Source of the DNA: Antedon mediterranea
Lineage: Eukaryota > Echinodermata > Crinoidea > Comatulida > Antedonidae
Reading direction: 5' to 3'
Length of the DNA stretch: 64,000 nt
Assembly: GCF_964355755.1 (NCBI RefSeq)
Contig: NC_092671.1
Location: 16,091,501-16,155,500, forward strand
Part shown: one piece after another, positions 34,527 through 57,584 of the stretch
Layout of the letters: every line of letters begins with the position of its first letter
Position numbering within the stretch: position 1 is the stretch's first letter
Position numbers and translations under genes: made by a program
Notes under the pieces: generated by a model
What the model was told of the DNA's origin: nothing
Seen by the model: only the letters and a program-made list of their open reading frames with translations
Databases searched by the model: none

Positions 34527-36511
34527 GTCATGAACACACAGTAAAGGAAGAATTTTACAAGTAGTAAGAAAGATATATTTATTATCCATATTGAATATCA
34601 ATACACTGTACTGTACCAGTGGGTCTTGACTTATTTATTCACCACATTAGACAAATATTTATTTTTAAATAGCGGCATGTTTTGGTAAAATGAATTACTT
34701 ATTCCAAATGTGATGCTTCTAGCATTTCTTTTATTTATTGCAGGTAAAATAGATAAATAAAATCTTATCATGTTTGTATAACATCACTCCTACATTCATG
34801 TAACTTACCAACAGCAATACTGTACCTGTACCTTGCCAAGAAATAGGAAGGAGGGGGGAAGGGAGATGAGGAACTTGTGCCATAGTTTAAACTTGAGTAA
34901 CATGAAATAGCTTTGCATGGCATTTTGAATAAGACCATACAAAGTATGCTTGGATTGGAGGGATATACGTTATTAGTATTTGAATATTTTATATGGATTG
35001 ATTATACAGTATATTGATATGGATATACAACAACATCATTCATACAGAACAGAAGCTCAATATTAAATATTCTTCCAAATATTTTCTCAAACTATTCATA
35101 TTAAAAATTGCTTTGCTCCACCAATTAAAATCACATCCCCATGAAATAAATTTTAAAAGTAATTGTTTTTATTTAAACTGTAGAGTAGGTGTTATATTTA
35201 TATGGACATGTTAGATTGATAGTTTTTAGCAGGGAAGAGTAATTTTCACGCTTCCCTGGTTTTTAGAATGTATTTTTGTAAAAACAGTTGCTTTAATTAT
35301 TGTTGGTTTTTCTATTACAGCCTACACTTGTTACAATACTCATGTTTATGTTGTCATTTTGTATGTATTTATTGCTTATTTTCAATACAGTATATCTAAT
35401 TGTAATATAGTTTATATTATAGTTTATTGTTAAATCAGTCATTTCTTTATTGGCGATACCTTGTCGTATGTTATATATCATCTAGTCACACATACAGACA
35501 TTGTGCAATACAGTAAACCCATTAAACTTATAGTACGGTCTATTTCAAGTTCTTACAGAAAAACAAGCATTTCTGATGTTTAGAAATATTGTTTCCATTG
35601 TATAATCTAATGTAATATAATGCATTTATTGGTAAATTATTAGATAGATAAAGTGGTAGGGTATTGTAATATTACATCTGCTTATGTTTTGAATACAGTA
35701 TGTGATGCACAATATTTATGTACTGTAGTATTAGAAAGGTGTAAATTAAATTAAATTTATTCCGGATTGTACAATACAAACAATAACACATACATCACAC
35801 ATGCTAGACCTGGAGGACTCCAACAGTGAACTCAGTCTCTTTCAGCAGAAAACATGGAACATTAAAATTCCATCTAGTGCCTGGGATAATTTCATTTTAT
35901 ATTTTTTTTTAATCTAGCAATTTTCCATTATTTGGGATAATTTATTTAGCACAGTGTTGTTTTTTTACAGTGTATTTATTTAGTTTGATACCTGTTTTGA
36001 ATACATGTCTTTCTCACTTTAAAATCCATATCTGGTTTAAATATTTACAGCAGTTATAGTTAAAATATGTTTATAGTCGTAGAGTAAATAATAAATTCTT
36101 CTATTTCAAAGTCTTCCTGTTTTAAATAAAAAAGCAATATTTAACAATGACTACTGAGGTATTTCTATTTATTTTCTTTGAATTAGAATAAAACAAAATT
36201 GTATTGAACTCTTCCCATAAACAATGATTCACCTGTTAAGACCATTGTTTCTGGATACACTGTATGAATATATTTACGTACGTATTTCATCATGACTTCA
36301 TAAATTTGCGTTCGTAAAATTGAGAATTTGTTAAATTGGGGTTTTTACTACAGGACAAACAAATTATGTTCAGTTGGCATAAATGTTACATTTTATGGTT
36401 TTGCACATTTATGTCAATGGAGGCTATATTGTAGATGTTATCAAACCTTTTCTGGCTTAAAGACGTATTTAATTTTATATTGAAATTATATAGTAAACGT
36501 CTTTTAATTCG

Positions 36512-36836
36512 TAAAGACGTATTGTCCCCAAATACATGAAAAATGAAGATTCATTAAATCAGACTTTGAATTGATGATTTTGTAGTTTTAATAAGTTAAT
36601 CCTTTCAATAGAAAAAAATTGTTTCACTTATAAAATGACTAAATAAATTAGATTCAACCAAAAACCCATTGGCTGGCAGAAAAAAAATTGACTATTTTTT
36701 GCTTTAAATTACTGTTGTTTCAGGTAAATACATTTTTTTTTTCGGTCAAAGTGGATAACTATTATGTGACATTAAAATGGCATACTCAACAAAATAATTT
36801 TACAAATTATTTTTCAGGGGGACAATATATCTTTAA
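36512..36836. mobile_element. MITE family A copy between the two convergent genes
   Basis: Starts TAAAGACGTATTGTCCCC and ends GGGGACAATATATCTTTAA, with the family interior GTGGATAACTATTATGTGAC. The remaining intergenic sequence between 34.8 and 38.1 kb is AT-rich with nothing else recognised. Confidence 0.75.
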
Positions 36837-38133
36837 AGATAGTAGCATTTATTTTCTACAAATGTTGTAATAATGGTAATGCAAGCAATACAGTACTGTA
36901 TATATACACATTTAAAAGTGAATGAATGTGGCTGTGGATAGATCAGATAAATCATTTTCACAACAGTTTTGTAGAGAAGTTAAAAATAAAAGTAATTTCA
37001 GTTTAATGGAAGAAAACAATCAAGAAGTCTTGCTACAATACATTACACATAAGTGTATTTACATTACTGTATCATAATTGAATATTAAAAATTGAACATG
37101 GATAAAGAATAATTTGCTCTGAACATTACACATTTTAAGAAAATTAACAAGTACAGAACAAAATGTAAAATTATTATTTACAATTTATACATAAGAGAAG
37201 CCTGCATTTTGTCTTGTAAACTACAGTATAGTTTATCCAAGATTCTGTTCAGACAACACAAAACTAGAATATTATTCATGCGAAATGTCTGTTCACATTA
37301 TCAATTGTGAATAGTCTTTGGGTACAATATTAATACCCATTCACACAGGTTATTTCTTTTGTAGAATGGCCAACAGCATCTGACGTCACATACTGCATAT
37401 ACAGTAGATTACATACCATCATACACCACATTAAATGTTATGTAATGACACAATTGATATGCATTTATATTGTACAGTTCCTGTCAACACAACATTCAAT
37501 TTCATAGCTAGCAAGTACATTTTGCAAAATGTCTTGCGATGAGAACTTTTTTCGTTTTAATAACAATAACATTTAATCATTGTTAATGTTTTTAGCCATG
37601 TTTATAATTATGATTGCATGAATTTTATTGAACAAAAATAGTTTATTTCAAAGTTTTATTTTTCTTACTCATAATCTAAGAAAAAGTGATATTAATCAGG
37701 TGTAAGTCTGTTTATGTTGTACTCATTAATGGCAAACTGATTATTTCTGGCAACCTTACTCAGTTCATTTAATCTATGGAAGTTATTTATTTCCAGAAAC
37801 TAACCAAATTAATTATTATTAACAAATTAATATGCATCAGTGGTCTGAAATGTCCATGTTATTTTTATATTTTGGTTTCAAGAAGTATTAATACTGTATC
37901 AACGTATTTCTGGCAATCCATTCATTCATTCATTTGATCATAAGTACATTGCTTATCACTAATCATGAATCATTGTGTGGTTTTCTTTGATAATTCTGTC
38001 TCATGAACAATTGTAAATATCCATGTTACATTTTACAGTTTGTGTTTTCATGATTTCTTCAGCAGTGTATTTCTGTCAACCTTTCAGTTCATTTGATCCC
38101 AAATGTTTTTCCTGATATCATTCATTCATGTGC

Positions 38134-48685
<10,552 letters not shown>

Positions 48686-48731
48686 TGTTGTGTGTCAGTG
48701 GAGGGTAGCCTATAATATAGGGGGCCTAAAT
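48686..48731 (-). other. PSIP1/HDGFL2-like: 5' UTR part of the first coding exon of the LEDGF-like gene
   Basis: On the minus strand TTAATTACAG at 48732-48741 is a good 3' splice site 46 bp before the ATG, so a separate non-coding first exon is likely. A CpG-containing segment near 48950-49015 is the best promoter candidate. Confidence 0.45.
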
Positions 48732-51469
48732 CTGTAATTAAAAAAACAACAAAAATTAACATATTTTTCATTAACAATAACATTTTATTTTATGAAAGAG
48801 AAAAATAAAAAATGTTCACTTTATTATCTAGGCTACCACATATTTATGTAACATTAGTTGGTTTATTTTCCATGTTGGTTGTGCAGTTCAGTTTGGTGAT
48901 GGGTTCTGCATCCAGGCTGACTTCTCTCTTTCAGGTGTAGAACACAGCGCCATTCACGACCGTCAATATTCAGCAAAAATCGCGCCAACGAGGATCGCAC
49001 AGATGGCCTAGCATTGGCTTCAATTTGATGTACAATTTCATAAATATTATCACATAATAAAATAAACCATTTATCCTAATAATTCAAATATATTCAGAAA
49101 TACAAAATCAGTTTTTCATGCCTCAAAAGAACTTCTAAAAGGTCGTCAAATGTGAAAATATATCCCACTACGTTCTTCAAAAATGCAAATTCGATACAAC
49201 CATAATGGATTTTGGTAAATAGTGTATTTGAAATCACCGAGAGAACTTTTCTTCTTCATTCACTTAATAAACATCCTTTACAAATAATTAAACGAATAGG
49301 CCTACAAAAACTGGCACTCAAATTATAATTAATTATTAATGTAGGCTATATATATGTAAATTATGTTACATATTTATATAAATATCTCTTAGTCTTATTG
49401 GCTTTTCCTTATTTTTTCCCGATTTATATATGTTTTCGTATTTTACATGATGCACAACATTTTGTGTGCAGTAAAGACATTGGTGGCGCTCTGCATATTT
49501 ATCAAAAAGTATTTTTCAGGTTTCGTGTAGTGTAGTAGTACAAACTGACATTGTAGGGCCTTTACTATACTGGACATTATATTTTCATTGTTTGTAGGTT
49601 GAAACATAATTATCAGTAGGTAAACAAAGTAAGTTATTATATAATATGAAAAGATAAAGCTATTTTGACATTAATTTCAGCTCGTTACTCTATAGATGTC
49701 TGAAATATTAAGTTGCGACTGCAACCTGTTGTAAATTTTTAGATAACCACCCACCACCACAACAACACTAACACAAAGACAACCACTTGCCTGTCTGACA
49801 GCCAGACTGTCTAGGCCTACCAAGGCAAGGGGATAGGCCTATGACTGATAATAATCTGGTATAATACAGTAGGACTTAGGTAGTAAAGGAGGATGCTATA
49901 CCCATGGTCAACCTTGTGTGTAAATTGAATATTTTTATTGGCTCAGTCGAACCTGTATGTGTATGTGAATTAATAATTTAATATTTAATTTAATTTCTTT
50001 TGCTCATGAATATAAATTATAGGCTATAGTATAGACGACTGCACTGCAGAAAATTGGTGGTGACAAACACCTATGCTTATACACTATAAATGTTTTTTTC
50101 GATGGATTTTAATCAGTGAAAAATTGTTTTTATTTTTTACAATCATAACAGTGATGTAGGCCAATCTTTTGAGAACATTTTGCATTAAATCTGTTTGTCA
50201 TATGATCCTCCGTTCAGGAGTTATGATTTTATAATTAACATGCTTATCACGACTGTCATATTCTCTGCAAGATGGCTTCCGTATCACAAAAATCGTCTAT
50301 GGTGTGTCAGTGCCAGTTAAGTTGTGTATAAATAGTAAGAGCAGGAGGATCAGCACTGTCGGCAAATTTAATTTTTAACCTAGTAAACTATGTGTCTAAT
50401 GCCTAATTTCTCTCGGCTGCATACCTTTTTTCTGTTGTCTATCGGCTCAAAAAACTGGTCGCACAATCAACCGAGATTGACTGACTGGCCATGCCAATCA
50501 ATAGTATTCTACTAACTTCCACAGTACAACACTTTTTTTTTTAACGTCAACATAATTCTTTTCAATAATGGAAATACACCATCAGGTTGAAATATTTTCA
50601 CCAGTGAGCGTACTATGTTATGTGCAGTTTGAAATTGTGCAAGATGGGATTTTCTTTTCAACACCTACTGTATACAGGTGGTGTTAAGAGTATCGCTGTT
50701 TATCTGTGTGAGTTAGTCTATTATTAGTCATTGATATTTTCATTTCAGATTTCTCAATCATCAGAGTATAAGGTATACAAATAATAGTAATACCTCCCTG
50801 ATCAGAGTAGGATAATTTACTAAAACTTATTTTTATACAGAGATATGTCTTGACTGATTCACACTGGAGGAATATTTGTAATTTAACTCATAGATGATAA
50901 TTTTTGTACTGTATTGTCTACTACTACTGTACGACCAAACAAATTTCCCAGTGTGAAATGATAAAAGTTTTTTCAATAATTAATTTGGTATTTCTTAATT
51001 CTAGAGAAGGTGAAGTATGTTTTGCCATAATGACTCTAATGAAACACAGTATAAAACTGAATAATATTTTGACAATGTGGATTGGACTGTTTGTAGAAAT
51101 TGATATTTCATAGATAAACAAATTATCCTCATAAATCAGCACTCTGTAAATGTCAAATGAAATTGCGTTCAATGTCGATTTCCAAATTATATCTTGATTC
51201 CAGCTAAAAAACTTTCTTTTTACATTGTATACATTTTCTTTGAAAATCACCACTCTTAACTACAAAACTGTATAACCGGATATTGTTGACATTATTTGTA
51301 TTGAGATGTTGTCTGACTTTATGATAGCAAAAAGTTTTAAAAGAAAATGATACAGGATACTGTCACATTAGAAAAGCATTACTTTTTGTACAATCACTCA
51401 TCTATTTCAAAGTACAGTATAGTATTCATTATTTCAAAACTTTTTACATGGTGTAACACAGGGGAAAAA
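48732..51469. other. Gene-poor AT-rich interval upstream of the LEDGF-like gene
   Basis: It contains the probable promoter region of the LEDGF-like gene near its left edge. Beyond that, no exon, RNA gene or terminal repeat was recognised. Overlapping AT-rich ORFs on both strands at 50.9-51.25 kb are not protein-like. Confidence 0.45.
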
Positions 51470-51605
51470 TCCCCCTGGCTTACTGCTAGCACTACTAAAG
51501 AGCCCTCCAGTACTGGGTAGTTGCATTGGTTTGCTCATGCTCTGGGCCCCTGGGTTTAGCCAGTGAGCGCTCATAGCTGAGTGTTACGCCCAGCCAACTA
51601 CATGT
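51470..51605. repeat. Dispersed repeat, copy 2 (inverse of 41.26-41.43 kb)
   Basis: Contains AGTACTGGGTAGTTGCATTG, GCCCCTGGGTTTAGCCAGTG and AGCGCTCA, complementary to the copy at 41.3 kb. Confidence 0.6.
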
Positions 51606-52224
51606 GGAATTGATAATACAGGTTGCTTAAGAAAAGATTTTGAAAAACAACTGAACGCTTTCTTGTTGTTGAAACACATTTTTATTTCTTCTCCATGCCA
51701 TTAAGTTTGTTTGTACAGCACCTATCAAAAAGGATGGTAGGTTTTTACTTTGTAAACACTACTATCATCAGACCTATTAAAATTTAATGTTTAAATACTA
51801 AAACTGTGTTCATTATTCACACTCATTATCATACATAGTAGACAAAGTAAATGCAGGTTGTGCAAGACTTTAAGTTAGTGTAATTTGCAGTAAGTACAAA
51901 TTGATAATTTTGATGTAGAGATAATTAGTTTGACAAAAGCTTTTAATGCCATATCAACGTTGAGTTTCAGAAACAAGATCTTGTATAATATAATATAATA
52001 TACAATCTGTATGTAGCTCACCAAAAATTATACCATTGATAGAAATTTACTTTTTTATTCTTGAACAAACCTTTAATTGCTTCAAAACTAGTTGTAATTT
52101 CTATAAATATACTCATACTAGTCATAGTGCGTAGCAGAGTGCTAGGAATATCATGTAAGGAAATCTAGTTTTAAAGTTAATAAAGAAGCAGTGGTATTCA
52201 AAGACCTTTTTATTTAGGTGATCA

Positions 52225-53135
52225 TTCAATTCAATTCAAAATTCTTTAATCATCCCACACGGGGCAATTCAAATACAAAATAGGGTATTGCTAAACACCG
52301 CAAACCCCGCAAACCTCCAAAAAAACATAGCAAACCCCATCGAACCAACATAAAAGTGATTGAATCATGTAGTGTACAACCCACTGAGTATATCCATGTA
52401 AAAAAAATATTAAATTTCTACTGTTGTTAACAACTTATTTTTGGGGTAAAACATCATTTTTTTGTCAAAAATGATTGCTAAACCCCGCAAACCTCCAAAA
52501 AACCATAGCAAACCCCACTGAACCAACATAAAAGTGATTGAATCATGTAGTGTACAACCCACTGGGTATATCCATGTAAAACAAATATTAAATTTCTACT
52601 GTTAACTACTTATTTTTGGGGTAAAACATCATTTTTTGGTCAAAAATGATTGCTTATTTTTAACCAAAAAATGATGTTTTAACCCCAAAAAAGTAGTTAA
52701 CAGTAGAAATTTAATAATTTATATACCCAGTAGGTCGTACACTACAAACATATACAAAATATCACAATACACAGTACAAAATAAACAAGAGTCAAGGTTC
52801 AAGAATTTAAGAGTCGAAAGCCACTGGCAAAAAACGAATTCCTTTTCCGGTTTGTTCTACATGCCGGGCATCGAAAGCGACGCCCATGAGGCATGAGCTC
52901 GAAATCACTGAACAAGGCATGGTTAATATTTTTTAGAATAGCTCTACTTTTTTCTAGAGTTTGCATGTCACAGAAAGAAGATAAGCTACGAAGTTGACAA
53001 CCTATTAATTTAGAACTTAAGTTAACAATTCTTTGTAGTGAGTTTTTCTCTTTGACCCTAAGACTAAAACACCAGCATATAAAGGAAAAAGTTAAAACGT
53101 TCTCAATTATTTTGACAATTGATAATACTGTATTA
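52225..53135 (-). mobile_element. 5'-truncated non-LTR retrotransposon with ORF2 C-terminus
   Basis: On the minus strand a stop-free frame runs from about 53135 to TGA at 52799-52801. It encodes VLTFSFICWCFSLRVKEK, LQRIVNLSSKLIGCQLRSLS, then DFELMPHGRRFRCPACRTNR and NSFFASGFRLLNS. This is the familiar C-terminal pattern of CR1/L2/Rex-type LINE ORF2 proteins (ICWF...LQRIV...S.LIG...SL ... GRR.R.P.C.TNR...SF....RLLN). The 3' UTR follows and ends in GAATTGCCCCGTGTGGGATG and a GAATT microsatellite (52228-52250), a usual LINE tail. RT and endonuclease domains are missing. Confidence 0.75.
52290..52745. repeat. Tandem duplication plus inverted half-unit in the LINE 3' UTR
   Basis: Two direct copies of about 178 bp (52293-52470 and 52471-52640), each with AAACCTCCAAAAAACATAG-like and GTGATTGAATCATGTAGTGT blocks. 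They are followed by an inverted partial copy (about 52655-52745). The direct and inverted parts pair into a hairpin around GGGGTAAAACATCATTTTTT. Confidence 0.8.
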
Positions 53136-53757
53136 ACCTTTGTTTATTATGCTATGCTCTTCATTTGTTGCATACTGTATTCTATAATAACACAGTATGT
53201 TATTCCTTTTCAGACAGTAGAATATAAGTAACTGTAGGCCTATTAGCATTTGCCTTTGAATAAAAAATAGTTATTTACAGTATATTTATAATATTCAAGG
53301 TTACATTTTAAATTGCATTGAGTTCAAATACAGTAATTATTTATCAACCTAATTGTGAAATAATACTGTTTAAATAACAAAAAAGAATTACCAAGACGTG
53401 TGCAGTAATTAAAATGTTCACCTCATATATAATTGAGATGTTAGGTAAAGTAGCTTTTTATTATTTATACCACACTGTACTTGGCACGGTAAGCCACTTG
53501 GAAACCAGCAAAATGTGAAAACATCAATCTACTGTAGAGGCCAGCTAAGCACACTTCATTCAAACGCAGTAATACTTTCATTTATTAAAACTTCTTGGAT
53601 TTAATACAGTAGGTAAGTCAATATTAATAATGCACTCCTACAGATTGAATCTCTTCTCAATGATACTGATGTGACAGGTGTTTTTTAAATTCATGATTTT
53701 TATATTTTTTTAAACTAGTTATTTTGGTCATCACAGATTAAACTGATTGTTTGAATA
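53136..53757. other. AT-rich interval, nothing recognised
   Basis: No coding or structural feature is supported apart from TACAGTA-type motifs. Confidence 0.4.
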
Positions 53758-53956
53758 GGGAGCTTTTGATTTGCGACGATTGACGACCAATTTAAGTCAG
53801 GTCATAATGTGTTGTCGGTCGTCATCTGGACCTAGAAACCATCAAACCTGTGTCGAGGTGGAGAGCGTGGACACACGTCATACTATTTCCACATGCAGAG
53901 AATGAATTGGCATGGCGTGTAATTTGGTTGTCGGTCATCACAAATTAAAAGCTCCC
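53758..53956. mobile_element. 199-bp MITE with TA target duplication
   Basis: Ends GGGAGCTTTTGATTTGCGAC and the complement of GGGAGCTTTTAATTTGTGAT, both flanked by TA. Subterminal TTGTCGGTCGTCA/TTGTCGGTCATCA motifs recur. Confidence 0.75.
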
Positions 53957-55699
53957 TAGATAAAGGGGAGCAGTTAGCACAGGTATTAGGGTAAGGCTTT
54001 AGATGTACAGTAATATGAAATTACTGTATATAGTATTACAATGGAAAAACTGTTGATTGATCAACAGATGTATACCAACAGTATTGTACTGATACTGCAA
54101 TAGTATAGTATCTCACTCAGTGTTTAATAGTTAGAGACTGTGACAAGGCTATTGCAGATAACTATACTAATACTATAGAGTAACACATACTGTACTAAAC
54201 CTTTGACCTTTTTTTCAAGTCATGTTTGAACACATTTTTTATCTTCATACAGTACTTCATAGACTAAATCATAAGTCTATAAAGGTCGACATACAGATTA
54301 CTGTATATCAATAGTTTATAGGCTACACCTTTACCTTGTCAACATCCCCAACGTTCCATTTTTTTCTTGCAAACACAATAAGATTACATTATTATTAATA
54401 AATTACTGTATTTGTATGAACTTCAAACTCTTAACCAGGTTGATTCTATTATCATTTTCTATAATTTTAATTTATATTAATATTAATAAATAATAATTTG
54501 TATGTTCATAAACCCTTTAGAAATTTTTATTTAGAAATCCTTAATGTTAAACTACAGTATATTCTGTATGATTCTCTTTGTTAATTAAAAAAAGCCACTC
54601 TATATTTTCCCTCTGAATTATTTTATTCTGAATGTTTCACTACTGTACATAGCATGCAATACATATTCTGTAGTTAACCCCGCAAACAGATAATGATATT
54701 GTATTATTTTGTCTTTACCACTATTAAGTTTACCATCATTTTTTTATGGTTGCCTATACCTCAGTTTTTAAATAGATGTTTCAAGCATAAATTTAGGAGA
54801 TTCTAGTTATGTTTATTATTCTAATTTAAAGTTTAAATAAAGGATAGTAGTTTGGGTTGTGTCAAGCACCTTTTGAAAACCATATTTTCTTCTCATGATA
54901 GGCTTTGTTTCCGCAGCTAAAACTTAACCGATAGTTAACCGATAAAAATTAACCAATTCAGCGCGAGAAAAATTAAACTGATAATTATCTCATTCAAATC
55001 AGATCATTATTCATAAATGCGATAATTTTCAACCTTTGACCTGAAGGACAAATCGTTGTAATTGGGCACTTGGTTGATGATAATGTCTGATCATCATGCA
55101 GACTTTATTATTATACCGATAATTTTGTTACTATATGGCTTCAGAAACATGGCTATAGATTTATTCCGACAGCTTTTGAAATTGACTCTAAAAACCGCGA
55201 ACAAAAGTTTTTCTAAAAAAAGACACCATATCAAAGGTGTTTTAGACCAATCTTTTCTTAATGATTATGATACCTACAGTAACATGCTTACATATTATCA
55301 TTATCTTTTCAATATACACAGTGTATGTACATTATACTATAGCAGTTATTTGCTGCCAGCATAAATTTATAATTAGCAAGATGGATTTTATTAGGGAATT
55401 GAATGCGAGAATTTTATGATCTTATCATACAGTATTTGCATAAAATATTCAAGATGTAATTTCTTAAAGATGACAGCCATGTTGTTGTTACACTCAATTT
55501 ACATTGCAATGTGTAATTAGAAGATTATTGAATTGATTATTAATAAACAACTAGTTACTTATTCGATTTGTAATTATTGTATGATTCTTTACAATATTTG
55601 TACTACGGTACTAGCTTCTTCACGTCTCAGTTATTGTAATGATAATTATAATGAGTTGAAAATTAAATTTTAATTTGATTGGCAAAAAAGTTACTGTAA
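53957..55699. other. AT-rich interval, nothing recognised
   Basis: The 100-residue ORF at 55062-55364 is Ile/Leu/Tyr-rich and shows no family pattern; I do not call it a gene. Confidence 0.4.
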
Positions 55700-55854
55700 A
55701 GCTCTGTCTACACTATCAAACTAGTTTGACCCAAAAACGTGCCCATATATGGACATGATGATCTCATATCACTACCATGTTTGGGCATATCACTACCATA
55801 TTTGGGCACATCCCACCTTTTTTGTAAAACTAGTTTGATAGTGTAGACAGAGCT
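55700..55854. mobile_element. MITE family B copy, best preserved
   Basis: The outer ends AGCTCTGTCTACACTATCAA and TTGATAGTGTAGACAGAGCT are exact complements. AACTAGTT forms the inner edge on each side. The interior has CCCATATATGGACATGATGA and two tandem CACTACCATRTTTGGGCA units. Confidence 0.85.
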
Positions 55855-57513
55855 TATGATATTTTTTTGCTTGGCATTTGAAACAGGGGATGTAGTATTT
55901 GTAGTGTAATGATGAGGGTGGCAATGCCCATGTGGGGTCGTGGTTGGCAGATTAGTCCAATATTCCATAGGGATCACCTTGTTCAATGTACTGTACTTCT
56001 GACTTTTCTTGGGCTATTGTAGGTTTATTGGGTAAGTGGCACTTATAGACAAGCAACACCAAATGTTGGTTTGTGTAGTTTGGTCAGTGTGCGTTTGCCT
56101 ACTGATTTGTCACTTATTTTTTAGAATGTAGAATTGTAGCCTCTGTCATTTAATTCATTGATTGTCAAATGTTGTGAAATTCAAACATCTTTAAATATCC
56201 ACAAACGTCATAATCAAACTTATTTGTTGATTTCTTTGTTTTGATGATGTTGGTTTTGTCTTTTATTTGTTAAATTATTTAGCCTTAAAACATCCAACGT
56301 AAAGCGTCATTCTCCTTAACACAATTATTATACATTTTAAGTTATTACTAAATTATAACATTTATTTTGAACGCTGTGGTAGGAAATTAAAGTGCGAATG
56401 TTATTCAGCATAATGTATGAAAACAATCATTTTATTGGAAGTTTTCTGATTAAAATTTACTTTGTTGAAGTAAAATTCTCCATACAGTGTACATACATAC
56501 AGTACTGGTTGTATAATTTTTTTAACATTCGTTTTTTTAATGTGAAAATAATTTTACATGGTCAATTTTAAAATCAAAGTTGGTCCAGAACAACTCCCTG
56601 GTTGGTCACTGATTGTCATTGATTGTCAGCTAGCTTCTACAGGGTTCAAACAGTAATTGTTTGCATTTTAAGACGTTTACTTGTTGCAATCTAATCATTG
56701 ACAAATGCTTTGTGTTTGACCTAGACAAATACGCCTACAACAAACATTATCTACAGAATATTTACACTGTAGTTTCGATAAGGCAGGTCCACTTTAGTAG
56801 ATGATCTGTATCGAGGTTTTAACACGTTTAAATCAAGTTAATGTCTAATGCTGTTTCAGTATATTATGGTTTTCTTTTACACTAATGAAAGAAATATACT
56901 TTTTTTAAGTACATTTTATTTAACTCTGTGAATTTTTGTTATTACTGTATTACTTTATGTATATTTAAATTTCTAATAGTACTGTACTACAGTATAATTA
57001 GGTATTATCTATCCAATGGCATTGGCTGGATCCATGGTTGTATACAATTTTAATTCAAAAAGTAGGCCTACTGTATTAGTGGTCTATTATTGTGAACATA
57101 ACATATCATACTCAATATGTATAGCTATGATGCTGTCTGCAGTACATGTCGTTTGGGTGAGGTATCCTGGAATAGTACACACCTACAATTATTTGTACAA
57201 TAAACAGTTGGACTGTACTCAATTCAACAAGAAGGTTGGTATAACCAGTCTATAATATATTGCAACACCCTGGAAGGCAAGCAAGTTAATCACCAAGCGA
57301 CAGCTCCACTACGTGCTTCACATTAAATATTTTCCTCCAGTCATTTTATTTTAACACTTCTGCCCATAATTTTCACTAAAATAACACCAAAATATTAAAT
57401 TAACAAATCAGGCAAAGAACATTAATTCTAAACCGCCCGGTGGTATACTGAAATTTTAATTAATTTATTTGAAACGATAAAGATGAGGAAATCTGTGAGA
57501 ATGAGAAAAAGTC

Positions 57514-57584
57514 GCCCCAATCGAGACTCGAACTCGGACCGCCTGCTTGATATACAGATGCTCTAACCATTAGACCACTGGGGT
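57514..57584 (-). tRNA. tRNA-like sequence with pol III terminator, possible pseudogene
   Basis: On the minus strand CCCCAGT pairs with ATTGGGG (one G-T). The D-arm region GGTCTAATGGTTAGAGC follows an A-box pattern and the T-loop TTCGAGT a B-box pattern. The anticodon stem TCTGT/GCAGG has wobble pairs, and its loop ATATCAA would give anticodon ATC. The stem mismatches and the unusual A34 anticodon for Asp suggest a pseudogene or SINE founder. TTTTT at 57510-57506 follows within five bases, as expected for a pol III terminator. Confidence 0.45.

Noticed and set aside
50904-51253. Overlapping ORFs of 69 and 109 residues
   Set aside because: AT-driven Ile/Phe/Ser/Lys composition on both strands, no conserved motif and no splice context.
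55062-55364. 100-residue plus-strand ORF
   Set aside because: No recognisable domain; the hydrophobic composition is expected from AT-rich sequence.
57016-57255. 79-residue plus-strand ORF starting MALAGSMVVYN
   Set aside because: No family similarity, no exon neighbours and average AT-rich composition.
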